From NCBI RefSeq assembly GCF_002161675.1, contig NZ_NFIH01000002.1:62001-126000 (forward strand): DNA of 64,000 nucleotides, written 5' to 3'. Within the stretch, counting starts at the first letter, position 1, and each line of letters opens with the position of its first letter. The notes under the pieces were generated by a model. That model saw only the letters and a program-made list of their open reading frames with translations, made no database searches and was not told the DNA's origin. The position numbers and the translations under genes were made by a program. Source of the DNA: Pseudoflavonifractor sp. An44. Its GTDB lineage: Bacteria; Bacillota; Clostridia; Oscillospirales; Oscillospiraceae. Below are positions 23,316 through 32,445 of the stretch, in pieces.

Positions 23316-23681
23316 TTACTTTTCGGGGACGATCTCAATCCAGTACCCATCGGGGTCGGTGATAAAGTAAATTCCCATGTCGGGGTTCTCGTAACAGATG
23401 CATCCCATCTCCTGGTGCCGGGCGTGGAGGCCCTCGTAGTCGTCGGTGACAAAGGCCAGGTGAAACTCGCACTCGCCCAGGTTGTAGGCTTCCGCGCGGT
23501 CCCGCAGCCAAGTCAACTCCAGCTGGAACGGGGTCTTGCCGTCACCCAGATATACCAGTTTAAAAGAATCGTCCTCCGGGACGTATTCCCGCACGACCTC
23601 CAGGTCCAGGGCATTTTGGTAGAAGGTCAGGCTCTTCTCCAGGTCCAGAACGTTAAAATTGAAGTGCTGAAAATGAATCAT
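23316..23681 (-). CDS. VOC-family (glyoxalase I-like) protein
   Basis: The 121-residue protein has two paired beta-alpha-beta-beta-beta modules of the vicinal-oxygen-chelate family (NFNVLDLEKSLTFYQNALDL, then HLAFVTDDYEGLHARHQEMG and YFITDPDGYWIEIV). The metal-ligand pattern His-Glu-His-Glu resembles lactoylglutathione lyase, so methylglyoxal detoxification is possible, but many VOC proteins do other jobs. Its promoter is at 23718-23746. Confidence 0.85.
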   Translation of the reverse strand: MIHFQHFNFNVLDLEKSLTFYQNALDLEVVREYVPEDDSFKLVYLGDGKTPFQLELTWLRDRAEAYNLGECEFHLAFVTDDYEGLHARHQEMGCICYENPDMGIYFITDPDGYWIEIVPEK

Positions 23682-23717
23682 AAGGGGTCACTCCTCCAGG
23701 TAAAATAGACAAGCCAT

Positions 23718-23746
23718 ATTATACCGTCTCCTGTGTCGCCTTGCAA
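23718..23746 (-). promoter_or_regulatory. Promoter of the VOC gene
   Basis: TTGCAA (23741-23746) and TATAAT (23718-23723) on the minus strand are 17 bases apart. Confidence 0.65.
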
Positions 23747-23751
23747 TATGG

Positions 23752-23780
23752 TTGACGGGAGAGGTGATACCCCTTACAAT
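23752..23780 (+). promoter_or_regulatory. Promoter of the first Crp/Fnr gene
   Basis: TTGACG (23752-23757) and TACAAT (23775-23780) are 17 bases apart, about 35 bases before the start. Confidence 0.6.
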
Positions 23781-23815
23781 GAAATGGATGATCCGAAGCT
23801 CTGGGAGGAATTGCA

Positions 23816-24490
23816 ATGAATTTGACGTTTTTGGCCCAGACTCCTCTCTTTCGAGGGATAGCCCCTCAGGATATCACCGCCATGCTGGGGTGTCTCCACG
23901 GCAGGGAGCAGTCCTTTTCCAAGGGACAGCTGATCTATGGAGCTGGAGAATGTGTCACCGCCATGGGGATGGTGTTAGAGGGCAGCGTCTGCATTCAGCG
24001 GGACGACTTCTGGGGCAATACCAGTGTGTTAGACTCGGTGCAGCCGGGGCAGATGTTTGCAGAGACCTACTCCTGCATCCCGGATGAGCCGCTGATGGTC
24101 AGTGTGGTGGCGGAAAAGTCGTGTACCGTTCTCTTCCTGGAGACGCCCCACATGCTCCAGGTGTGCAGCAATGGATGCGGATTCCACCAGAGACTGGTGC
24201 AGAACCTACTGTCTATCTCGGCCCAGAAGAATTTGGCCCTCTCTCGGAAAATTGCCTTTACTACCGCCAAGACCATTCGGGGTCGACTTCTGACCTATCT
24301 CTCTGCCCAGGCAGCAGAGCACAAGAGCCCTTCTTTCACAATTTCCTTTAATCGTCAGCAGCTGGCAGACTATCTCAATGTGGAGCGTAGTGCCCTGTCC
24401 AACGAGTTGAGCAAAATGCAGCGGGATGGCCTGTTGACCGTGGAGGGCAGACAGTTTGTGCTGAAGGTACAGGAGGAAAACCTCCTATAA
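23816..24490 (+). CDS. Crp/Fnr-family regulator 1
   Basis: The 224-residue regulator has an N-terminal cyclic-nucleotide-type beta barrel and a C-terminal helix-turn-helix (SFNRQQLADYLNVERSALSNELSKMQRDGLL). This HTH variant (VERSALSNEL) is typical of a clostridial Crp/Fnr subgroup with unknown ligand. No N-terminal cysteine set for an FNR iron-sulfur cluster is seen. It lies upstream of ygiQ, with a separate promoter between them. Confidence 0.88.
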   Translation: MNLTFLAQTPLFRGIAPQDITAMLGCLHGREQSFSKGQLIYGAGECVTAMGMVLEGSVCIQRDDFWGNTSVLDSVQPGQMFAETYSCIPDEPLMVSVVAEKSCTVLFLETPHMLQVCSNGCGFHQRLVQNLLSISAQKNLALSRKIAFTTAKTIRGRLLTYLSAQAAEHKSPSFTISFNRQQLADYLNVERSALSNELSKMQRDGLLTVEGRQFVLKVQEENLL

Positions 24491-24510
24491 GACTGGAAAT
24501 GAAAAACCCA

Positions 24511-24539
24511 TTGCCAGGTGGAATCTTTTCGTATACAAT
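24511..24539 (+). promoter_or_regulatory. Promoter of ygiQ
   Basis: TTGCCA (24511-24516) and TACAAT (24534-24539) are 17 bases apart. Confidence 0.55.
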
Positions 24540-24580
24540 AGAGGGCTGTCAATTGATGCACAAATGAAGGAGGACGCACC

Positions 24581-26560
24581 ATGCGTGACTTTTTGCCAAT
24601 TTCCAAAGCGGATATGGAGCGGCGAGGCTGGGAACAGTGTGACTTTGTCTACGTCATTGGGGATGCCTATGTGGACCATCCCTCCTTTGGCCATGCCATC
24701 ATCAGCCGTGTGCTGGAAGCGGCAGGATATAAAGTGGGATTCATCTCCCAGCCTGATTGGAAGAACCCCCAGTCCATTACCGTCCTGGGTCGGCCCCGTC
24801 TGGGCTTTTTGGTCACTGGCGGCAACATGGACTCCATGGTCAACCACTACAGCGTGTCCAAAAAGCACCGCAAGATGGATGCCTTTACACCCGGTGGAGT
24901 GATTGGGAAGCGGCCCGACTATGCCACGGTGGTGTACTGTAATCTCATCCGTCGGGTGTACAAGGATATCCCCATTCTCATCGGCGGAATTGAGGCCAGC
25001 TTGCGCCGCATGGCCCACTACGACTACTGGTCAGACAAGCTCAAGCGCTCCATTTTGCTGGACAGCCAGGCGGACCTGCTCATGTACGGCATGGGCGAGC
25101 GGTCTGTGGTGGAGGTGGCGGACGCTCTGGACAGCGGCCTGAAACCCCAGGACATCACTTTTGTCAATGGTACCGTGTACCGTGCCACCCAGGTGGACCT
25201 GATGGTGCCCTATGTGACTCTCCCCTCCTACCAGGAGCTGTGTGAGGATAAGCGCAAGTATGCCCAGAGCTTCTACACTCAGTATTGCAATACGGACCCC
25301 TTCTCTGGGAAAACGCTGGTGGAGCCATATGGCTCCCGGGAATATGTCATCCAGAACCCCGCCCAGAAGCCGCTGAGTCAGGCGGAGATGGACCGGGTGT
25401 ACGGTCTGCCTTATATGCGTACCTATCACCCCTCCTATGAGGCCGCTGGCGGTGTGCCCGCCATTGAGGAGGTGCGGTTCAGCCTGGTATCCTGCCGTGG
25501 CTGCTTTGGTGGGTGTAGCTTCTGTGCCCTCACCTTCCACCAGGGGCGTATCATCCAGACCCGGAGCCACGAGTCCATCCTGGCAGAGGCCCAGCAGATG
25601 GTGTGGGAGCCGGACTTCAAGGGATACATCCACGACGTGGGCGGCCCAACCGCCAACTTCCGTCAGCCCGCCTGTAAAAAGCAGCTGACCAAGGGCGTGT
25701 GTCCCACCCAGCAGTGCCTCTTCCCCAAGCCCTGTAAAAACCTGATTGCGGACCACAGCGACTATCTGGCCCTGCTGCGCAAACTCCGGGCCATTCCCGG
25801 GGTGAAAAAGGTGTTCATCCGTTCCGGTATTCGCTTTGACTATCTGTTGGCCGATCAGGACGACACATTCTTCAAGGAACTGGTGAAGTATCATGTGTCC
25901 GGCCAGCTGAAGGTGGCTCCCGAGCACATCGCTGACCCGGTGTTGGAGAAGATGGGCAAGCCGCCCCGGGCTGTCTACGACAAGTTCCTAGCCAAGTACA
26001 AGCGGCTCAACGAGCAGTGTGGTCTGAAGCAGTACGTGGTGCCCTATCTCATGTCCTCCCACCCAGGCTCTACGCTGAAAGAGGCGGTAGCTCTGGCGGA
26101 GTATCTGCGGGATCTGGGTTATATGCCCGAGCAGGTTCAGGACTTCTACCCCACCCCCTCTACCCTGTCCACCGCTATGTACTACACGGGACTGGACCCC
26201 CGCACCATGAAGCCGGTGTATGTGCCCACCAACCCCCACGAAAAGGCCATGCAGCGGGCGCTCATCCAGTACCGCAACCCCAAAAACTACATGCTGGTCC
26301 ACGAGGCCCTGGTGAAGGCAGGTCGGGAAGATCTGATCGGTTACGACAAGTACTGCCTCATCCGGCCCAAGGGTGGCCAGTGGTCCGGAAAGAAGCCTGG
26401 AGCCTCCAGCCAGCGCCCCAACACATCCAAGGGCGGAAAGCCCAAGGTCAAGGGGGACACTTCCCGCACGACTTCTCCGAAAGAGCACAAGAAGAAAAAG
26501 GCTGGGTGGGCGGTAGCCAAGCCCAGCAATTCCCGCAAAAAGCGGACCGGAAGAAAATAA
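24581..26560 (+). CDS. YgiQ-family radical SAM protein
   Basis: The 659-residue protein has the YgiQ N-terminal domain ([17 protein letters not shown], then [19 protein letters not shown]-like text) and a radical SAM core with the motif CFGGCSFC near residue 309. Its C-terminal extension ends in a lysine-rich tail. YgiQ proteins are widespread and their reaction is unknown. GAAGGAGGA precedes the ATG. The next gene, a Crp/Fnr regulator, starts 13 bp after the stop, so the two are probably co-transcribed. Confidence 0.92.
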   Translation: MRDFLPISKADMERRGWEQCDFVYVIGDAYVDHPSFGHAIISRVLEAAGYKVGFISQPDWKNPQSITVLGRPRLGFLVTGGNMDSMVNHYSVSKKHRKMDAFTPGGVIGKRPDYATVVYCNLIRRVYKDIPILIGGIEASLRRMAHYDYWSDKLKRSILLDSQADLLMYGMGERSVVEVADALDSGLKPQDITFVNGTVYRATQVDLMVPYVTLPSYQELCEDKRKYAQSFYTQYCNTDPFSGKTLVEPYGSREYVIQNPAQKPLSQAEMDRVYGLPYMRTYHPSYEAAGGVPAIEEVRFSLVSCRGCFGGCSFCALTFHQGRIIQTRSHESILAEAQQMVWEPDFKGYIHDVGGPTANFRQPACKKQLTKGVCPTQQCLFPKPCKNLIADHSDYLALLRKLRAIPGVKKVFIRSGIRFDYLLADQDDTFFKELVKYHVSGQLKVAPEHIADPVLEKMGKPPRAVYDKFLAKYKRLNEQCGLKQYVVPYLMSSHPGSTLKEAVALAEYLRDLGYMPEQVQDFYPTPSTLSTAMYYTGLDPRTMKPVYVPTNPHEKAMQRALIQYRNPKNYMLVHEALVKAGREDLIGYDKYCLIRPKGGQWSGKKPGASSQRPNTSKGGKPKVKGDTSRTTSPKEHKKKKAGWAVAKPSNSRKKRTGRK

Positions 26561-26572
26561 TCAGGTGAAACC

Positions 26573-27232
26573 ATGAGTATTTCTCAATATTTCCCCATTT
26601 GGGACCAACTGACCCCAGCCCAGCAGGAACTGCTCGCCGCCTCTGCCTCCAAAGCCCAGGCCACCAAGGGGACCGTGCTCCACAATGGTTCGGCGGACTG
26701 CCTGGGGCTGCTGTTGGTGTGCAGCGGACAGCTGCGGGCGTACATTCTCTCGGACGAGGGGCGGGAGATCACCTTGTACCGCCTCTTTGAGCGGGATATG
26801 TGCCTGTTCTCCGCCTCATGTATGCTGCAAAGCATCCAGTTTGACATTCAGATTGAGGTGGAGAAGGATGCGGAATTCTGGATTATCCCACCGGACGTGT
26901 ACAAATCCCTCATGGAGCAGTCCTCTGCCGTGGCCAACTACACCAATGAGGTGATGAGTGCTCGGTTCTCTGAGGTCATGTGGCTGATGGAACAGGTGAT
27001 GTGGAAGAGCTTTGACAAGCGTTTGGCCGACTTTCTCCTCCAGGAGAGCGTGCTGGATGGCACGGACCAGCTGGTCCTCACCCACGAGAAAATTGCAAAC
27101 CACATGGGGACAGCTCGGGAAGTGGTCACACGAATGCTTCGGTACTTCCAGTCCGAAGGCCTGGTCTCCCTCTCCCGGGGCGTGGTGAAGATCGAGAATG
27201 AAGCTGCCTTGCGACAATTAAGTGAGCGATAA
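26573..27232 (+). CDS. Crp/Fnr-family regulator 2
   Basis: The 219-residue regulator has a beta-barrel sensor domain and a C-terminal HTH with LTHEKIANHMGTAREVVTRMLRYFQSEGL, which is close to classical Crp/Fnr recognition helices. Three cysteines (RDMCLFSASCML and SADCLG) lie in the sensor domain. It is convergent with a ferredoxin/4Fe-4S membrane operon whose promoter contains a Crp/Fnr-type palindrome, which makes that operon a likely target. Confidence 0.88.
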   Translation: MSISQYFPIWDQLTPAQQELLAASASKAQATKGTVLHNGSADCLGLLLVCSGQLRAYILSDEGREITLYRLFERDMCLFSASCMLQSIQFDIQIEVEKDAEFWIIPPDVYKSLMEQSSAVANYTNEVMSARFSEVMWLMEQVMWKSFDKRLADFLLQESVLDGTDQLVLTHEKIANHMGTAREVVTRMLRYFQSEGLVSLSRGVVKIENEAALRQLSER

Positions 27233-27266
27233 AAAAGCTGCTGCGATTTCCTCGCAGCAGCTTTTT
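27232..27266. terminator. Bidirectional terminator between Crp/Fnr gene 2 and the 4Fe-4S operon
   Basis: A 15-bp stem AAAAAGCTGCTGCGA (27232-27246 with 27252-27266) has A and T runs on both sides, serving both convergent transcripts. Confidence 0.88.
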
Positions 27267-27268
27267 GC

Positions 27269-27847
27269 TCATTTGTCTCGGTATTTTGCTTGGCAAATCA
27301 GCTGTGTCATGGTGCCCATGGGGCAGTAGACGCACCAGGAGCGGGGCTTGAAGAGCACCATAGTCACAAGGCCCAGCAGCGTAGATGTGAGCATGACACT
27401 ATAGAAGCCAAAGGCAAACTGAGCCACACCGGGAGAGAACAACGTGCCGTGGTAGGCCCAGTGCCAGGGCAGCCGGAAGGTCCACAGCAGGGTCACCACC
27501 TGAGAGAGGTTCTGGGCACCTGCAAACACCAGATAAGTATTCCACAGCATGAGAAAGAACATGGCAAAGAAGAACACCAGAAAGCCGTAGCGGAATCCCC
27601 GGCTCTTCATCCACTTGGGCATGTCTTTCCGCCGGGATAGACCAAACCGGCCTCCCAGCAGGCCCAGAAGCTGACCTCGCCCACAGTAGCGGTTGCAGTA
27701 GCTCTTCTGCCCGGTGGCAACGGACAAAATCAGAGGAATGAAAAAGCACAGCAGGCCCAGCCAGGCAAAGAGAATGTTGAAAAAGCCTAGGACTAGGTAG
27801 AGGGCTGTGGCAATCCACAGATAGTCATACCAGCGCTTTCCCTTCAT
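27269..27847 (-). CDS. NapH/NosR-like 4Fe-4S membrane protein
   Basis: The 192-residue protein has about five membrane helices and cysteine pairs that resemble halves of 4Fe-4S sites (KSYCNRYCGRGQL and SWCVYCPMGTM). The pattern fits the NapH/CcoG/NosR-like electron-transfer family. It begins at the ATG 27845-27847 behind GGAGGTGGGGG and overlaps the ferredoxin gene by four bases. The pair probably passes electrons from or to a membrane partner that is not encoded here. Confidence 0.8.
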   Translation of the reverse strand: MKGKRWYDYLWIATALYLVLGFFNILFAWLGLLCFFIPLILSVATGQKSYCNRYCGRGQLLGLLGGRFGLSRRKDMPKWMKSRGFRYGFLVFFFAMFFLMLWNTYLVFAGAQNLSQVVTLLWTFRLPWHWAYHGTLFSPGVAQFAFGFYSVMLTSTLLGLVTMVLFKPRSWCVYCPMGTMTQLICQAKYRDK

Positions 27848-28047
27848 GCCCCCACCTCCTGAATGGTGATGATAGAGGCCGGGCACTCCTTAGCGCATTT
27901 CCCACACCCCACGCAGCGGGCCGGGTTTACCTTGGCATACAGCCCATGGAATACTTCAATGGCTGACAAGGGACAAACCTTGACACAACAGCCGCAGGCC
28001 ACACACAGGGCTTGGTCCACCACGGCGTTTCGTTTGACAACACGCAT
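27844..28047 (-). CDS. 2[4Fe-4S] ferredoxin-like protein
   Basis: The 67-residue protein has two cluster motifs, CVACGCCVKVCP and CVGCGKCAKECP, each with the four spaced cysteines. GGGAGGAAGACAG precedes the ATG (28045-28047), which begins MRVVKRNAVVD. It is the first gene of a two-gene operon with the membrane 4Fe-4S protein. Confidence 0.9.
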   Translation of the reverse strand: MRVVKRNAVVDQALCVACGCCVKVCPLSAIEVFHGLYAKVNPARCVGCGKCAKECPASIITIQEVGA

Positions 28048-28076
28048 CTGTCTTCCTCCCACGATTTGATACGTGT

Positions 28077-28118
28077 ATCATACTATGCCGGGAGTTTTCG
28101 TTCTGTGACCAGGTCACA
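28077..28118 (-). promoter_or_regulatory. Crp/Fnr-type palindrome and -10 box of the ferredoxin operon
   Basis: The perfect palindrome TGTGACC-A-GGTCACA (28104-28118) has its centre at 28111. A TATGAT -10 box (28077-28082, minus strand) puts the centre at about -41, the class II activator position, and no good -35 box is present. The palindrome overlaps the metH stop codon. Confidence 0.65.
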
Positions 28119-30516
28119 TAGCGGTAGAAAAAACCCGCTTTGCAATGTCTACGGAGTCTTTGGCGTCTTTTGCATAGAAATCAGCGCCGATTTGAGCGGC
28201 ATATTCCGGGGTAAGCACGGCTCCACCCACCATCACCTTGCAGGTCAATCCGGCCTGACGGAGTTGGGCGATGGTCTCTTCCATGTTCTTGACGGTGGTG
28301 GTCATCAGGGCGGACAGTCCCACCAGGGGGGCGTGATGGCGCTGAGCGGCCTCCACTACCTTCTGGGGGTCCACATCCCGGCCCAGGTCCACCACGGTGT
28401 AACCGTAGTTCTCCAGCAGTACCTTGACGATATTTTTTCCGATGTCGTGGATATCCCCCTTCACCGTGGCGATCACGATGGTACCCCGGTCCACTTGCTC
28501 CTGGTCGCCCGTGGCCATGTACTGGCGGATGACGTCAAAGGCGGCTTGAGCGGCTCCAGCAGACTGGATGAGCTGGGGCAGAAACACCCGGTTTTGTTCG
28601 AAGTCGGCTCCTACCTTGTCCAGAGCGGGAATGAGCATCTCATTGACAATGTCCATGGGCTCCCGCTGCTCCAACAGACTGTGGGTGGCAGCGGCGGCCT
28701 CTGCTTTTAGCCCAGCCACTACGGCTTCTTCCAGCGTTCGAGTGCCGGAGGTACTGGTGGGAGAAGCGGAAGTCCCGGCTGTGGTGGTGATGGAGGTGGA
28801 TACGGTGGCGTTGCCGTAGGCAGCGATGAAGTCGGCGGCGTTTTCGTCCACCGTGGTCAGCAGATGGTAGCAGCGCACGGCTGCCATCATGGCGTCCACG
28901 TTGGGGTTGAGAATGGGCAGGTCCAATCCCGCCGCCATGGCCATAGTCAGGAAATTCTGGTTGACCAGTCCCCGGGCGGGGAGGCCGAAAGAGATGTTGG
29001 ACACTCCCAGCACCGTTTTCAGGCCCAACTCCTCCTTCACCTGTCGGAGGGCCTGGAGGGTCTGCACCGCCCCAGTGGGCTCGGCAGACACCGTGAGGGT
29101 GAGACAGTCAATATACACGTCCTGTTTGGGAATGCCGTAGGACATGGCTCGGTCCAGAATGTGGCGGGCGATCTCCACCCGCTTCTGGGCGGTCTGGGGA
29201 ATTCCCTCTTCGTCCAGAGTGAGGCCCACCACAGCAGCGCCGTATTGTTTCACCAGGGGGAGAATTTTGTCGCTGGTAGCGTCTTCCCCGTTCACGGAGT
29301 TGACGATGGCCTTGCCGCAGTACACCCGCAGGGCCCGCTCCAGCACGGCTGGGTCAGTGGAGTCCAGCTGCAAGGGGGCGTCTGTCACCCCTTGAATGGC
29401 CTTCACCGCTGCCACCATCATCTCAGCCTCATCAATGTCAGGCAAACCCACGTTGACATCCAGAATGTCCGCCCCTGCGTCCACCTGAGCCAGGGCCTGC
29501 CCCAGCATATAGTCCACATCGCCCCGGCGGAGCGCTTCTTTCATCAGCTTTTTGCCCGTGGGATTGATGCGCTCACCAATGACGCGCACCCGGTCAATGG
29601 GCACCACTTTGGTGGCGCTGCACACCGCCGGAGGCACCTGTCGGGGCACCTGGCGCACCTGGGCCTGGCTAAGCGCCTCCCGCAGCAGCCGGATATATTC
29701 CGGTGTGGTGCCGCAGCAGCCGCCAAATACCTGTACCCCCATCTGGGCCAGAGAGGCCAGACTCTGAGCAAACTCCTCCGGGGTGATGTCGTAGCCAGAG
29801 CCGTCCGGATGGGGCAGGCCTGCATTGGGCTTGAGCACGATGGGAAGATTGGTCCAGGCAATCAGTTCCTCCACCAGGGGAGGCATCTCCCGGGGGCCCA
29901 GGGAACAGTTGATACCGATGGCATCGGCCCCCATTCCCTCCAGGGTCAGAGCGGCGCAGGCGGGGCTACAACCCAGGAAGGTGCGCCCGGTGGCCTCGTA
30001 GGTCATGGTCACCATGACGGGCAAGGAACTGTTTTCTTTCACGGCCAGCAGAGCGGCTCGGGCCTCCTGTAGGTCGGTCATGGTCTCGATGACGGCCAGG
30101 TCGGCCCCAGCGGCCACACCAGCCCGTACCACCTGGGCAAATATATCCACCGCCTCTTCAAATTCCAGAATACCAGTGGGCTGAAGCAACTGGCCGATGG
30201 GGCCGATATCCAATGCTACCAGTCCCCTGCCCTGGGCAGCTTGCTTGGCCAGAGAGACGGCAGCTTGTACGACTTCTTCCACAGTGACCCCGCAATGGGC
30301 CAGTTTTTCTCGGTTTGCCCCAAAGGTGTTGGCGTAGACAATCTGACTGCCTGCGGCCAGATAGGCTGTGTGTATGTCCAGCAACCACTGGGGGTGTTCC
30401 AGGGCAACCAACTCAGGGGTTGCGCCTGTGGGCAGCCCTTTGGCCTGGAGCATGGTGCCCATGGCGCCGTCCAGCAAGATGGGTTGACCGGAGGTAAGTA
30501 ACTTATTTAGATCCAC
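28114..30516 (-). CDS. metH: Cobalamin-dependent methionine synthase, short form
   Basis: The 800-residue enzyme transfers a methyl group from methyltetrahydrofolate to homocysteine. It contains the homocysteine domain (with GGCCGTTPEYI), the pterin-binding domain (VIGERINPTGKKLMKEAL) and the B12-binding modules (DIHDIGKNIV, and VMVGGAVLTPEY). A Thr/Ser/Gly linker sits near residue 590. It lacks the C-terminal SAM-dependent reactivation domain, which is a separate gene just upstream (30503-31183), as usual in Clostridia. The start overlaps that gene by 14 bp. Confidence 0.95.
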   Translation of the reverse strand: MDLNKLLTSGQPILLDGAMGTMLQAKGLPTGATPELVALEHPQWLLDIHTAYLAAGSQIVYANTFGANREKLAHCGVTVEEVVQAAVSLAKQAAQGRGLVALDIGPIGQLLQPTGILEFEEAVDIFAQVVRAGVAAGADLAVIETMTDLQEARAALLAVKENSSLPVMVTMTYEATGRTFLGCSPACAALTLEGMGADAIGINCSLGPREMPPLVEELIAWTNLPIVLKPNAGLPHPDGSGYDITPEEFAQSLASLAQMGVQVFGGCCGTTPEYIRLLREALSQAQVRQVPRQVPPAVCSATKVVPIDRVRVIGERINPTGKKLMKEALRRGDVDYMLGQALAQVDAGADILDVNVGLPDIDEAEMMVAAVKAIQGVTDAPLQLDSTDPAVLERALRVYCGKAIVNSVNGEDATSDKILPLVKQYGAAVVGLTLDEEGIPQTAQKRVEIARHILDRAMSYGIPKQDVYIDCLTLTVSAEPTGAVQTLQALRQVKEELGLKTVLGVSNISFGLPARGLVNQNFLTMAMAAGLDLPILNPNVDAMMAAVRCYHLLTTVDENAADFIAAYGNATVSTSITTTAGTSASPTSTSGTRTLEEAVVAGLKAEAAAATHSLLEQREPMDIVNEMLIPALDKVGADFEQNRVFLPQLIQSAGAAQAAFDVIRQYMATGDQEQVDRGTIVIATVKGDIHDIGKNIVKVLLENYGYTVVDLGRDVDPQKVVEAAQRHHAPLVGLSALMTTTVKNMEETIAQLRQAGLTCKVMVGGAVLTPEYAAQIGADFYAKDAKDSVDIAKRVFSTAM

Positions 30517-31183
30517 AGTGACCGCCTGCCTTTCGATATTGACAATGTTCCCCGGCAGGACAGCTCAGACAGCTTCGCTTGGCGTCTGTCACGGGTGTGT
30601 GAGACACACCGATGAGAGCGGTGACCGATTTTCGGGGGGTTAAAATGTGGGTGGCGCTGGCGCACAGCCCGATTTTTCGGGGGGCGTCCAGCAGGGCCAG
30701 CAGCGGGCCCTGGAGAGACAGAGGCAAATCCCCATATCCGGGGCTATACCGGAAGGGGAAATAGCACCCCGGATACTCTCCGTGAAGGAACGTCTCGATT
30801 TCATCGCAGACCTGTTCCACCGCAGCAGTGGCGCAGCAATCCAGAGCCAGGGCCTGGAGCATGTCCCGGCTCTCCGCCTGCCGGATGAGGCTGTCTGTCT
30901 GCGGGGACAGGGTGGCACAGAACACTGCCACCTGATGGCAGCCGCTGAGATGGGCGCGAAGGTCCTGGCCAGGTAGAAGAAGCCCGGTGGACAGGCGCAC
31001 CCCCTCCTCCTCCAGAGAGATGGAGAAGGTGCGATAGGTCCACCGGGGACGAGCCGTTTTTACAAGTGCCTGGGCGCAGGTCGTTACCGTCTCCACCAGC
31101 GCTTGGTCCGCCTGGTGGGCGGGACAGCCCATATACCGCAGAACCTCAGAGATGTCCAGGGACGAAAGCTGTACTTCCATCAT
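30503..31183 (-). CDS. Methionine synthase reactivation subunit (Met_synt_B12 domain)
   Basis: The 226-residue protein carries the activation-domain segments HQVAVFCATLSP, YFPFRYSPGYGDLPL, THILTPRKSVTALIG and the cysteine-containing end LSCPAGEHCQYR. It would bind SAM to rescue oxidised cobalamin on MetH. It overlaps metH by 14 bp and metF by four bp, so the three form one operon. Confidence 0.9.
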   Translation of the reverse strand: MMEVQLSSLDISEVLRYMGCPAHQADQALVETVTTCAQALVKTARPRWTYRTFSISLEEEGVRLSTGLLLPGQDLRAHLSGCHQVAVFCATLSPQTDSLIRQAESRDMLQALALDCCATAAVEQVCDEIETFLHGEYPGCYFPFRYSPGYGDLPLSLQGPLLALLDAPRKIGLCASATHILTPRKSVTALIGVSHTPVTDAKRSCLSCPAGEHCQYRKAGGHCGSK

Positions 31184-32049
31184 ACGCTGCGGATGGCGGT
31201 GATGCTGTCGCTGATCTGACGGGCCACCTGAGGGTTGTTCATGGTGTACAGGTGAATTCCATCCACACCGGCGGCAATCAGGTCGGAAATCTGATCAATG
31301 GCATAGGCGATGCCCGCCTCCCGCATGGCCTGGGGGTGATCACCGTAGCGGGCCAGAATACGGGTCAGCTTCCGAGGCAGAGAGGCACCGCACATGGACA
31401 CCATGCGCTGGATGGAGGCTTTGCTCAGCACCGGCATGATCCCCGCCTCAATGGGCACTTCAATCCCAGCCAGACGGCACCGCTCCCAGAAACGGAGAAA
31501 ATCGTCGTTGTCAAAAAACAATTGGCTAACCAGGTGAGTCACACCGGCATCCACCTTCTGCTTGAGGTAGCGGATGTCAGAGACCACGTCGGGGCTCTCC
31601 GGGTGTCCCTCGGGGTAGCAGGCCCCGGAAATGCCGAAGTCCCCGTGCTGCCGAATCCAAGACACCAGGTCATCGGCGTGGAGAAAATCCGTGTGAGAGA
31701 CTGCGTTGGGGTTGTGATCTCCCCGCAGCGCCAGAATGTTCTCCACGCCTCCGGCCTTAAGGGTGTTCATCACCTCTAGAGCACTCTCCTTGGTGCAGCC
31801 CACACAGGTCAAATGGGCCATTGCGGTAATGTGGTACTCATTTTCAATCATGCAGGCAATCTCTTGGGTGGAGTGGTTGACGTTACCGCCACCCCCTGCG
31901 CCGTAGGTCACACTGATGAAATCAGGGCGAATATCCTTCAATCCATCTAACGTGCGATAGATGCTGTCAATGGGGGAATCCCGCTTGGGCGGGAAGATCT
32001 CACAGGAGAATACAGGGCGGCCTTGGCCAAACAATTCTGCAATTTTCAT
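31180..32049 (-). CDS. metF: 5,10-methylenetetrahydrofolate reductase
   Basis: The 289-residue flavoenzyme supplies methyl-THF to MetH. It has the MetF segments VFSCEIFPPK, FISVTYGAGG, AHLTCVG, ILALRGDH and HLVSQLFFDNDDF. The ATG at 32047-32049 has GAGGTACCCC upstream; a longer start is unlikely. It is the first gene of the operon, with a promoter 50 bases upstream. I saw no S-box or B12 riboswitch in the leader. Confidence 0.96.
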   Translation of the reverse strand: MKIAELFGQGRPVFSCEIFPPKRDSPIDSIYRTLDGLKDIRPDFISVTYGAGGGGNVNHSTQEIACMIENEYHITAMAHLTCVGCTKESALEVMNTLKAGGVENILALRGDHNPNAVSHTDFLHADDLVSWIRQHGDFGISGACYPEGHPESPDVVSDIRYLKQKVDAGVTHLVSQLFFDNDDFLRFWERCRLAGIEVPIEAGIMPVLSKASIQRMVSMCGASLPRKLTRILARYGDHPQAMREAGIAYAIDQISDLIAAGVDGIHLYTMNNPQVARQISDSITAIRSV

Positions 32050-32100
32050 GGGGTACCTCACTCGTTTGCTTTTTTTCGCTAAATAGCTGTATCTTTTGTG

Positions 32101-32129
32101 AGTATACAGGAAAATAAGGCAAAATGCAA
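32101..32129 (-). promoter_or_regulatory. Promoter of the metF-metH operon
   Basis: TTGCAT (32124-32129) and TATACT (32101-32106) on the minus strand are 17 bases apart. Confidence 0.65.
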
Positions 32130-32363
32130 GATGTCTTGGGAAGCGAAGGGAAAATGTTAACAAAGTATGAAATGTTAATTTCCTCACAAAAATTCGACCA
32201 TTTGCGAAAAAGGATATCTGAAACGATAAAACGGGAAAAATTGTCGTGGTATGGAAGGAGTTTCTAGATAAATGCGGTACGAATCAAATAAGAACGGTTG
32301 AAATGCATTAGAAAAAACCGGAAAACGCAAGACGGGAAAAATGATCTTGCAAGAAAAGAGTGG
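32130..32363. other. AT-rich intergenic stretch between metF and the DUF4914 gene
   Basis: This part of the 396-bp gap between divergent genes is AT-rich and has no frame with a ribosome site. I see no RNA gene, riboswitch or clear repeat in it. The two promoters lie at its edges. Confidence 0.5.
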
Positions 32364-32391
32364 TTGACAAGTCGCCGTCAAGTTTGATACT
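32364..32391 (+). promoter_or_regulatory. Promoter of the DUF4914 gene
   Basis: TTGACA (32364-32369) and GATACT (32386-32391) are 16 bases apart, about 55 bases before the start. Confidence 0.6.
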
Positions 32392-32403
32392 CTACGTGTA
32401 GTA
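32388..32403. promoter_or_regulatory. BlaI/MecI-like operator at the DUF4914 promoter
   Basis: TACTCTACGTGTAGTA matches the blaI operator at 19433-19448 at 13 of 16 positions and overlaps the -10 box at the equivalent place. An outer pair AGTTTGA (32381-32387) and TCAAACT (32413-32419) surrounds it. Confidence 0.4.
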
Positions 32404-32445
32404 TGTTAAATTTCAAACTATGTCACGGAAAAGAGGTTGCGGTAC

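Noticed and set aside
32050-32445. S-box or cobalamin riboswitch before metF, or other RNA gene in this gap
   Set aside because: No conserved S-box or B12-box elements are seen in the 90-base metF leader or the rest of the gap.
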